IMG/VR virus record: IMGVR_UViG_3300027659_000170
Location: 1-27,241 of that record
Source: a virus
Strand: one strand, 5' to 3'
DNA length: 27,241 nt
Within the stretch, counting starts at the first letter, position 1; every line of letters begins with the position of its first letter. Positions 22,416 through 27,241 of the stretch are shown one piece after another. The notes below the pieces were generated by a model, which had not been told where the DNA came from, made no database searches, and saw only the letters and a list, made by a program, of their open reading frames with translations. The translations under genes and the position numbers were made by a program.

Positions 22416-22832
22416 TTAGGTAATCCGAATAAGCGCTGTTTCAGGGTCGTCCGTGGGCAGTTGAATCGTAAAAGATTGCCCATTCATGGTCTGATCAATA
22501 CCAAAGTTCAATACGCCCACCGATTTATTGGCCTTGGTGGAGTTATAAATCAATGCACCACGTGTAGCAAAAGTAGACCCCGGCCAAACAGGATTGTCAA
22601 AACTGACATAGCCTATGCCCATGCCCAAATTCACGGTAACATTTAAAAGAATTTGACCCGGCGCGGTGTACCCTGTTCCCGATACTTCCCCCACAGTGGT
22701 GTAAACCGTTGTTGTAGGGCCAAGCACTGCTGAAGAAGTGTAGAGCGCAATCTTGAGAACATCCGTATCAAAATCATGCACTCCAAGAAGCAATTGCTCC
22801 TTGAAACTGTCTGTAAGTCCTGCTGTAATCAT
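22416..22832 (-). CDS. Virion protein, first of two tandem paralogues (138 aa)
   Basis: SFKEQLLLGVHDFDTDVLKI, ALYTSSAVLGP, GEVSGTGYTAPG, YVSFDNPVWPGSTFA, TRGALIYNSTKANKSVGVL and ALIRIT align end to end with the next gene. It is 12 residues shorter. Start ATG 3 bases after the adaptor-like gene stop, with only a weak site (GTGAGA). The two copies have diverged considerably, so the duplication is old. The role is probably as a small head/tail-interface or fibre-base protein; not established. Confidence 0.75.
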   Translation of the reverse strand: MITAGLTDSFKEQLLLGVHDFDTDVLKIALYTSSAVLGPTTTVYTTVGEVSGTGYTAPGQILLNVTVNLGMGIGYVSFDNPVWPGSTFATRGALIYNSTKANKSVGVLNFGIDQTMNGQSFTIQLPTDDPETALIRIT

Positions 22833-22835
22833 GCG

Positions 22836-23678
22836 TTATCTCACAGGTAGTTTGACTTGACCATCGCGATAAGCATCGCCACGCTGCTTGCCATCGCCCA
22901 AATTCTTCAACAGGCCCAGCGCTTCTTGGTATTTGCCGTTATATAGCGCCAGCATGTCCTGCTCACCTTTCATGTAGGTGTACGCCTCTACCAAGCAGCC
23001 ATAGAGCAGTGCCGTGTCAAAATTATCGCCTAGCCATGATGTTCCTTGGTCCACAATGGATGGAGGATAGTAGTAATAGTGCAATTCTGCAGAGTAACTG
23101 GCGTCAGGCGTAGGACCTACCATAAACGACAACTCGTTCACATCGTTTGAACGAGGACCAAAGATGGAATAGTATTTAGGACGTGCTGTGTATTGCGCGT
23201 AAGGATAAACTTCACGAATAAAGTTCACATCCTTGTTCAACAGATACGTGTATTCGCCTTGGAAGATAACAGGGCCATTGACTGTTCCCGTGTTTACTCC
23301 AGACAACGTAATTGTTGTGCCAACAATTGTTACTACAGTCGCACCTGTTGCAGTATTTGTGCCACTTACGTATTGGCCTACCTCAATACCGGAAGCTGAA
23401 GCAACCACAATAGTACTTGCGCCCGTTACGCCTGTAGCAGTTGTGCTGTTGTAGGCAAAAATAGCCAAGGAATAAGCGGACAAAAAGTCATCTGGGCAAG
23501 ACAGGTATTTATTGTTGGCCGTTAGGACACCCGTCACGTTTTTGCGCAAGTTGGCAATTTGAACGGTGTTGTAAATGCGCTGCTCCGCCTGCTTTGTAAA
23601 AGTAGCAAGATCAGTTGCACTGAAACTCGTGTTCTCAGTGTAGGCTTCAATAGCAGCAACAAGTTCCGTGTATGTCAT
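22836..23678 (-). CDS. Adaptor-like head-completion protein with an inserted beta module (280 aa)
   Basis: Start at 23678 gives an ATGA overlap with the zinc-ribbon gene; an in-frame extension to 23720 lies entirely inside that gene. The N-terminus MTYTELVAAIEAYTENTSFS and FTKQAEQRIYNTVQIANLRK, plus YLSCPDDFLSAYSLAI and later SFMVGPTPDASYSAELHYYY, LGDNFDTALLYGCLVEAYTY, KGEQDMLALYNGKYQEAL, match the phage adaptor family that sits below the portal. Residues about 79-140 (GASTIVVASASGIEVGQYVS through ITLSGVNTGTV) read as a separate, mobile beta module inserted between strands of the host domain. Together with the gp4-like protein it would form the head-tail connector. Confidence 0.78.
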   Translation of the reverse strand: MTYTELVAAIEAYTENTSFSATDLATFTKQAEQRIYNTVQIANLRKNVTGVLTANNKYLSCPDDFLSAYSLAIFAYNSTTATGVTGASTIVVASASGIEVGQYVSGTNTATGATVVTIVGTTITLSGVNTGTVNGPVIFQGEYTYLLNKDVNFIREVYPYAQYTARPKYYSIFGPRSNDVNELSFMVGPTPDASYSAELHYYYYPPSIVDQGTSWLGDNFDTALLYGCLVEAYTYMKGEQDMLALYNGKYQEALGLLKNLGDGKQRGDAYRDGQVKLPVR

Positions 23679-24004
23679 GAGATGCTCGTCGTAACTGGGG
23701 ATAGCACTGCAGCCGCCCACAAGGGCTTTGCATACGGCATCGGCATCATTCCGATACTAGCAAACGAAGTATCAGCCGTGAACCCGACGTAGACGGTAAC
23801 CCCAAGTCTACTCTCTGGGCGAGGCTGATGCAAGGCCTGTGGCTCATTTATCGTGCGTTTAGGCTCCAACTGTGGGTGCTTGGGCTCATAGCACTCAGGA
23901 CAGACTTTAAAGCCTGTCCATTCCTTGATAAGCGTATTGAGTTTGTACCGTTGGCCACACCTGTCGCACAGCGCAATTGCAAATTTGCCTGATACATAGG
24001 CCAT
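23675..24004 (-). CDS. Zinc-ribbon phage protein (109 aa)
   Basis: Two CxxC knuckles: Cys13-Cys16 (CDRCGQRYKL) and Cys35-Cys38 (VCPECYEPKHPQLEP), separated by 18 residues, the layout of a zinc ribbon. The C-terminal half is Pro/Ala rich (RLGVTVYVGFTADTSFASIG) without a clear fold. It lies between the gp4-like adaptor (3-base gap; AGAGGT before the ATG) and the second adaptor, and overlaps the latter by ATGA. That position suggests a structural or connector-assembly factor; I recall similar small CxxC proteins beside adaptors in other phages. DNA binding is possible but not shown. Confidence 0.72.
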   Translation of the reverse strand: MAYVSGKFAIALCDRCGQRYKLNTLIKEWTGFKVCPECYEPKHPQLEPKRTINEPQALHQPRPESRLGVTVYVGFTADTSFASIGMMPMPYAKPLWAAAVLSPVTTSIS

Positions 24005-24007
24005 GGT

Positions 24008-24685
24008 TTACCTCTGCGTGTACGTAGGTACCACAAAGAAGCCTGAACGCTCACGGTCCTCGGAAGCTGCACGTGCAAACTCTTCTTCGTACATTTGCTT
24101 GAGCAGCATGACGCGATCCGGCGCTTTCTTGACCGACAAATAGTACGCCAAAGCGGCTACCAAGCAAGGCAAGAAACGGAAAGAGATGTCAGCAGTATTA
24201 GTAAAACCGCCCGCATTGTCCATGCGGCGAATAGCATAGTAAACAAAGGTCCAAGTCTGCGTCGCATCAGGAGATGGGTACAGAAACACCTTAGCCGGCA
24301 CTGTGCGCTGAATGTAGTACTGCGCAGGGCGGGACTGGGTCAACTTGTTAGGCACATGGAGCCACTCAGCGCGGCCTATACGATCAATTGTGATGTCCTG
24401 CTGGGTAGACTGGCCTGCATTGGTCCGAATCACGGCGGAGAGGCCGTCAATCGTGTCTGCGGGTAGGTCATACTCATACACCCCGGGCGTCAGCACCTGC
24501 TGGCGCTGCTCAATGGTCCAAAGGTTTAATCCTCTGTTTGCCCACTCTGCAAAAATCAAGTTGACGGAGCGTAGCGCCGTCTTCATGTCGTAACCGTCGC
24601 GCACCTCAATACCGCAGCGCTCATACGCCTCAGCTATGAGGTCGTCAAACTGCAGATCAAAATCGGATACGCCGGAAACAGCCAT
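24008..24685 (-). CDS. P22 gp4-like head-tail adaptor / tail accessory factor (225 aa)
   Basis: Helical N-terminus with FDDLIAEAYERCGIEVRDG and TALRSVNLIFAEWANRGLNL (about 12-55), then WTIEQRQQVLTPGVYEYDLP (about 56-75), TIDRIGRAEWLHVPNKLTQ (about 98-116), RPAQYYIQR and a long C-terminal helix region (RFLPCLVAALAYYLSVKKAP, then KQMYEEEFARAASEDRERSG). This order matches the tail accessory factor gp4 family, which binds below the portal and starts the tail. ATG one base after the preceding stop, no Shine-Dalgarno, so probably coupled. P22 gp4 itself is shorter and muralytic; no catalytic residues are claimed here. Confidence 0.8.
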   Translation of the reverse strand: MAVSGVSDFDLQFDDLIAEAYERCGIEVRDGYDMKTALRSVNLIFAEWANRGLNLWTIEQRQQVLTPGVYEYDLPADTIDGLSAVIRTNAGQSTQQDITIDRIGRAEWLHVPNKLTQSRPAQYYIQRTVPAKVFLYPSPDATQTWTFVYYAIRRMDNAGGFTNTADISFRFLPCLVAALAYYLSVKKAPDRVMLLKQMYEEEFARAASEDRERSGFFVVPTYTQR

Positions 24686-24686
24686 A

Positions 24687-24884
24687 TCAGTAGATCATTG
24701 CTGTGCGGGCACGGGCTGCACCAACACCACGGACGGCAACTTTATCGCCTTCCAATTTCTTGACGTTTTGGTTCAAGGTCTTACCCTGTGACTGGCCCAT
24801 ACCAGCAACCATGCCGCCACTGGCAAAACCTTTTTTAGCAATGCCTTCGCCTTTTTTTGCGAGTCCGCCGTCTTTGTATTTCAT
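24687..24884 (-). CDS. Small basic Gly/Lys-rich protein (65 aa)
   Basis: MKYKDGGLAKKGEGIAKKGF, then ASGGMVAGMGQSQGK and a C-terminal VAVRGVGAARARTAMIY. Strongly basic, with GG/AKKG repeats and no hydrophobic core, so probably disordered. AAAGGA precedes the ATG by 8 bases. Such Lys/Gly peptides are common between capsid and adaptor genes in environmental podoviruses. A nucleic-acid-contacting capsid interior or head-completion role would be guesswork. Confidence 0.65.
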   Translation of the reverse strand: MKYKDGGLAKKGEGIAKKGFASGGMVAGMGQSQGKTLNQNVKKLEGDKVAVRGVGAARARTAMIY

Positions 24885-24888
24885 TTTT

Positions 24889-25131
24889 CTATCCTTTTAA
24901 AGTTGTTGCCATTAAACGATCTAACTTTTCGTCCAATCTGTCTAACCTGTCCAAAACACGGTTGATGTCTGCATGGACTTCGGCTTTGGTCACATATTCC
25001 TTGGCAATTTCTTCGCGGGTGCGATTGAGCAAGATCTGAAGACGATTAATCTCAGATGCCTTGTCGCGCAATACCCAACCCACGAATCCTATACCTGCCG
25101 TTAGGATCATGTTCCAAACAACGCCTTCCAT
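24889..25131 (-). CDS. Single-TM coiled-coil protein (80 aa)
   Basis: Residues about 5-21 (VWNMILTAGIGFVGWVL) form one membrane helix. Residues 25-75 form a coiled coil ending in the regular DRLDRLDEKLDRL. The ATG abuts the preceding stop with no gap (TAAATG). The layout resembles a small membrane-anchored oligomer such as a holin partner, or an internal head protein, but it is far from the endolysin. No family assigned. Confidence 0.7.
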   Translation of the reverse strand: MEGVVWNMILTAGIGFVGWVLRDKASEINRLQILLNRTREEIAKEYVTKAEVHADINRVLDRLDRLDEKLDRLMATTLKG

Positions 25132-25386
25132 TTAGCACTTCCACTTCCGTAGGCTCTTGTTAATCCGGCTATTCGGATCTTTGGCAGTCTTCTCGCTTGT
25201 CAACTTCTTTTTCATGCCTTCCATGCGGGCACAAAAGCTGTCTTTGCGAGAACCTCCTTCTGGCTGCGGGGCTTTTAATCCGGGTTTACCCGGATTAGCC
25301 TTGTTGTAAGAAGCACGGCCCTTGGCGTTTAATCCGCCACTAGGACTTTTGCCTTCTTTGCGCTGCCAAGCAGGAGACTTAGCCAT
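25132..25386 (-). CDS. DUF6321-like small basic phage protein (84 aa)
   Basis: MAKSPAWQRKEGKSPSGGLN, KGRASYNKANPGKPGLKAP and DPNSRINKSLRKWKC. This pattern (MAKSPAW.RKEGK.P.GGLNAKGRASY ... SRINK.LRKW.C) is one I recall as a conserved phage family, DUF6321, of unknown function. Very basic, with three cysteines if the last is included only once (CARM and the C-terminal Cys are visible), and probably no compact fold. The ATG follows the previous stop by one base with no clear ribosome-binding site. Confidence 0.75.
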   Translation of the reverse strand: MAKSPAWQRKEGKSPSGGLNAKGRASYNKANPGKPGLKAPQPEGGSRKDSFCARMEGMKKKLTSEKTAKDPNSRINKSLRKWKC

Positions 25387-25387
25387 T

Positions 25388-25570
25388 TCAATACATTTTG
25401 CAAGGCTTGTTACGAGCCAAACCTACACCACGGGGCGTAGTGGAACCAGAAGGAGCCACTGTCTTGCGTGCTGTTTGCTTGGGGCCGCCTTTAGCCATAT
25501 CTTGCTTCTGTGCACCGGGCTGAACTTCGCCTTGGTACTGGTCGTCTGCCATTTTTGCTGCTCGTCCCAT
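25388..25570 (-). CDS. Small basic protein (60 aa)
   Basis: The start at 25570 has an excellent AAGGAG 7 bases upstream; a longer frame to 25615 would overlap the preceding gene and has no site. Product: MGRAAKMADDQYQGEVQPGA, a Lys/Gly/Thr-rich middle, and GVGLARNKPCKMY at the end. One of three consecutive basic, low-complexity small proteins downstream of the capsid genes. Function unknown. Confidence 0.68.
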   Translation of the reverse strand: MGRAAKMADDQYQGEVQPGAQKQDMAKGGPKQTARKTVAPSGSTTPRGVGLARNKPCKMY

Positions 25571-25580
25571 TTTGGACTCC

Positions 25581-25874
25581 TTATCCGTAGAAGAATGTGA
25601 CCGAAGTAGGGCCACTGATTGTTAAATAGGGATCATCTAAAAAGACAATACCATCTCCGGGAATTAAAACAGAGGTAGAACCGTTTCCTGCCGTACTGGC
25701 AGGAGCAGCGATACGAAGTCGCTCTACACCGCCAGAACCACCATCTGTAAAAGAGATGTATCCAGCAGATCCCGCAACAAAATAGACTGCTTTGATACGC
25801 GCGCGAGGCTGACCGATGCCGGTGGCAGCAGTCGTGGCCATCGTCTTCGCTTTTACGTCATATTGAAAACCCAT
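25581..25874 (-). CDS. Small beta-rich virion protein candidate (97 aa)
   Basis: MGFQYDVKAKTMATTAATGI, then RARIKAVYFVAGSAGYISFT, GDGIVFLDDPYLTISGPTSV and a C-terminal TFFYG. Short beta strands with Gly-rich turns suggest a compact beta barrel of the kind used as decoration or minor structural subunits. AAGGAG is 7 bases before the ATG. It is downstream of a GC-rich hairpin that separates it from the 172-residue gene. Confidence 0.68.
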   Translation of the reverse strand: MGFQYDVKAKTMATTAATGIGQPRARIKAVYFVAGSAGYISFTDGGSGGVERLRIAAPASTAGNGSTSVLIPGDGIVFLDDPYLTISGPTSVTFFYG

Positions 25875-25893
25875 AATTAATCTCCTTGTAAAC

Positions 25894-25909
25894 GGGGGCC
25901 GAGGCCCCC
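25894..25909 (-). other. GC-rich hairpin between two small structural genes
   Basis: Arms of 7 bases (gggggcc 25894-25900, ggccccc 25903-25909) with a 2-base gap; as RNA the likelier form is a 6-bp stem with a CUCG tetraloop. Only GTTT follows on the transcribed strand, so it is a weak terminator at best; an RNA-processing or mRNA-stability element is equally possible. Confidence 0.55.
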
Positions 25910-25917
25910 TAGATCAA

Positions 25918-26436
25918 TTAAGCAGTACGGGTAAACACGTAGGCTGTTGCGCTTGAGAACATGATAGTGAAGCGCGCAAGGCCGGTTGCACCAGAAGCAA
26001 TGGTCAAATCACCAAAACTACCTGCAGTATCAGTAGCAGCGCTAGACAAAATACCGTTGGTAGCAACAGCAATGGTCACAGTAGATGCACCAGCGGTGTT
26101 ATCCACATACAACTCTAAAACAGTACCACGTGTTGCACTAATAGCAGCACCAAGTAACGTGCCTGTTGGCAATGTGATGGTTGTAGGAGAAGCTGAAGTA
26201 GAAGTGATGTAACCAGTTGCAACTTGTGCTGCAGTGGCTGTAGCCGTAGCGTTAATCGCAGCGGTTGTGGGATGGTTTTGATCGGTGAAAACCAGATTTG
26301 TGGTAGTCAGGTTAGTTACGCTGGTGGTAGCACCAAATGTAGCGTCAACGGTGACTGCGCCAGTGGTGGCACTGATAGAAATGTCTTGAAAACCATTTAC
26401 GGAACGAACTGGTCCATTAAACGTGGTATTTGCCAT
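25918..26436 (-). CDS. Probable head decoration / minor structural protein (172 aa)
   Basis: First gene after the major capsid gene and its terminator. MANTTFNGPVRSVNGFQDIS, TATATAAQVATGYITSTSAS, PTTITLPTGTLLGAAISATR, TVLELYVDNTAGASTVTIAV and FTIMFSSATAYVFTRTA: Thr/Ala-rich beta sequence without charged clusters. 'NTTFNGPVRS..GF' starts are familiar from decoration-type proteins next to capsid genes in environmental phages. AAGGA is about 7 bases before the ATG. The role is inferred mainly from position. Confidence 0.68.
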   Translation of the reverse strand: MANTTFNGPVRSVNGFQDISISATTGAVTVDATFGATTSVTNLTTTNLVFTDQNHPTTAAINATATATAAQVATGYITSTSASPTTITLPTGTLLGAAISATRGTVLELYVDNTAGASTVTIAVATNGILSSAATDTAGSFGDLTIASGATGLARFTIMFSSATAYVFTRTA

Positions 26437-26462
26437 GATTTTTCCTTACATACAAGTTAGGC

Positions 26463-26503
26463 GCATTAGTCTGTATGTCGTCTAGCCGGGACTAGTCTAA
26501 TGC
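26463..26503 (-). other. Possible 5' leader hairpin
   Basis: gcattag (26463-26469) and ctaatgc (26497-26503) are perfect complements 27 bases apart. Two further inner pairs can form after one T:T mismatch. It lies in the 151-base gap between the capsid terminator and the next gene, so it would be in the mRNA leader. The long loop makes it weak; the rest of the gap shows no gene. Confidence 0.3.
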
Positions 26504-26527
26504 ACCGGATAACCCCGGAGTGATTGC

Positions 26528-26556
26528 AATATACACCAAATAAAAAGGGAGCACAA
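26528..26556 (-). promoter_or_regulatory. Weak candidate promoter downstream of the capsid terminator
   Basis: Minus-strand TTGTGC (26556-26551) and TATATT (26533-26528) are 17 bases apart. The -10 is good (5/6), the -35 poor (3/6) and buried in the terminator stem. A promoter here would restart transcription for the genes after the capsid gene. Its -35 begins TTGTG like the one at 10269, which may be chance. Confidence 0.25.
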
Positions 26557-26567
26557 GGCTCCCTTTT
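26543..26567 (-). terminator. Intrinsic terminator after the major capsid gene
   Basis: Perfect 10-bp inverted repeat aaaagggagc (26543-26552) / gctccctttt (26558-26567) with a 5-base loop. On the transcribed minus strand the stem is followed by a T-rich run (TTTTTATTT). It begins about 20 bases after the capsid stop, in the largest intergenic gap here. It would reduce read-through so that capsid mRNA exceeds that of downstream genes. Confidence 0.9.
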
Positions 26568-26587
26568 CAAATATTTCCGAAGAAATA

Positions 26588-27241
26588 TTAAGCGCCGGGC
26601 GAACCGTAAGCGCCACGTGGGTCAGACCAGCCGAAGCTGTAACGCTCACGAGCCTTGTAACGAACGTTACCTGTGTCAAAGTCGCCTTCAAAGGCTGTCT
26701 TGATGGGTGAACGCTGGAACATTTTCAAGCCGTTAGGTGCATCAGTGATGATGAACCAAGCGTTGACGTCTGTCAAATAGTGGTTGACAGCGTAACCCTC
26801 TGGGAGCATGCCCATAGACTTGATCGCGTTGACATCATTGTCAGCAGTGCCAGTGCGCAAAGTGCTCTTCATCAGGCGCTCTGCAGTGAACTGCAGTTCC
26901 TTAGGAACAATCATCTTGCGACCAGTCAAAGCGACCTTCAAACCACGCTCGTCGATGAACGCGGCGATGTCGATCAAAGCCTGCTCCAACGATGTCTCGT
27001 TCAGATCTGCTGCCACTGCGGGAGTGTTAGAGTAGTTCTGAGCCAAGGCAGTTGGGTGATCGGTTGCGAACAATGCAACGCCGTCGCCGCCGGCATAGTT
27101 GCCTGCAGTGAAACCGTTGTTCAACACAGAAGCAGCTTTTACTTGCTTTGTGAAGCTCATTGAACGAGCCATAGCTTTGGTGTAACGACCTGACAAGCGG
27201 TCATACAAGTTATCTTCCACAGCTTCCTCTGTCAACGCGAA
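26588..27241 (-). CDS. Major capsid protein, Mu gpT-like HK97 fold, 3' part
   Basis: The frame is open to the right edge (217 residues visible, starting FALTEEAVEDNLYDRLSGRY); the true start is outside, and an apparent start at a TTG (27235) is internal. Seen: EAVEDNLYDRLSGRYTKAMA, LFATDHPTALAQN, KMIVPKELQFTAERLMKSTL, VNHYLTDVNAWFIITDAPN, GLKMFQRSP and YSFGWSDPRGAYGSPGA. This is the C-terminal half of the gpT-like capsid family that builds the icosahedral shell. The 'VPKEL.F.A..L..S' and 'R.S.GW.D.RG.YGSPGA' phrases are diagnostic. Followed by a strong terminator, consistent with high and separate expression. Confidence 0.9.
   Translation of the reverse strand, partial: FALTEEAVEDNLYDRLSGRYTKAMARSMSFTKQVKAASVLNNGFTAGNYAGGDGVALFATDHPTALAQNYSNTPAVAADLNETSLEQALIDIAAFIDERGLKVALTGRKMIVPKELQFTAERLMKSTLRTGTADNDVNAIKSMGMLPEGYAVNHYLTDVNAWFIITDAPNGLKMFQRSPIKTAFEGDFDTGNVRYKARERYSFGWSDPRGAYGSPGA

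Noticed and set aside
22415-22483. Longer N-terminus for the second tandem paralogue
   Set aside because: Overlaps the first paralogue, is not matched in that paralogue, and the inner ATG lies one base after the previous stop.
23679-23720. Longer N-terminus for the adaptor-like gene
   Set aside because: Would overlap the zinc-ribbon gene by 46 bases; the inner ATG gives the usual ATGA overlap and begins the conserved domain.
25571-25615. Longer N-terminus for the 60-residue protein
   Set aside because: Overlaps the preceding gene, whereas the inner ATG has AAGGAG at 7 bases.
25894-25909. Intrinsic terminator at the GC-rich hairpin
   Set aside because: Only GTTT follows the stem on the transcribed strand, far from a proper U-run, so not called as a terminator.
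1-27241. tRNA genes, CRISPR arrays, insertion sequences, integrase or attachment sites
   Set aside because: None could be recognised on either strand; the block is continuous virion and lysis coding sequence.

Overview
The window is a late (virion and lysis) gene block from a tailed, short-tailed (podovirus-type) bacteriophage of a Gram-negative host, carried by a phage genome, prophage or metagenomic viral contig. Every supported gene is on the minus strand, so the transcriptional order runs from high to low coordinates. Genes are packed with 1-12 base gaps or with ATGA, GTGA and TAATG stop/start overlaps. Evidence for a podovirus: a P22 gp4-like adaptor and a gp10-like tail nozzle are present, four very large ejection-type proteins follow, and there is no tape-measure, tail-tube or sheath gene. 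The style of the genes (GGTG fibre repeats, small Lys/Gly-rich proteins, cupin, DUF5856-like protein) reminds me of environmental aquatic phages. A freshwater proteobacterial host is only a guess.

Layout in transcription order (right to left). (1) 27241-26588: 3' part of the major capsid gene, then a strong intrinsic terminator. (2) 26436-24687: a presumed head decoration protein and five small proteins. (3) 24685-22836: gp4-like adaptor, zinc-ribbon protein and a second adaptor-like protein carrying an inserted beta module. (4) 22832-20687: two tandem paralogues, a conserved virion protein and a 20-residue-repeat protein. (5) 20677-15601: three fibre or receptor-binding candidates and a tail-assembly-chaperone-like protein. 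(6) 15608-13054: a cupin and a compact lysis/membrane cassette. The cassette has two very small genes (30 and 50 codons), a 3-TM holin and a GH24 endolysin. (7) 13045-10272: gp10-like nozzle protein with inserted beta modules, and a C1q-like virion protein. (8) A putative sigma-70 promoter at 10269-10241 with an operator-like dyad, then 10209-107: four large presumed internal/ejection proteins. (9) 94-1: start of a DUF5856-like gene.

How they fit together: the capsid is closed by the adaptors and nozzle. Fibres and the propeller-like protein would contact the host, and the 902/526/798/1134-residue proteins would be ejected to carry DNA across the envelope. Holin and endolysin release progeny. 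Terminase, portal, scaffold and replication genes are not in the window and presumably lie outside it. I found no tRNA, CRISPR, insertion sequence, reverse transcriptase, diversity-generating repeat pair or defence gene. The most interesting points are the crowded lysis cassette without a recognisable spanin, the missed small genes, the His-rich cupin, modular beta insertions in the adaptor and nozzle, the 8 x 20-residue repeat protein, and the internal promoter/operator. All identifications come from reading motifs by eye; no database search was run.
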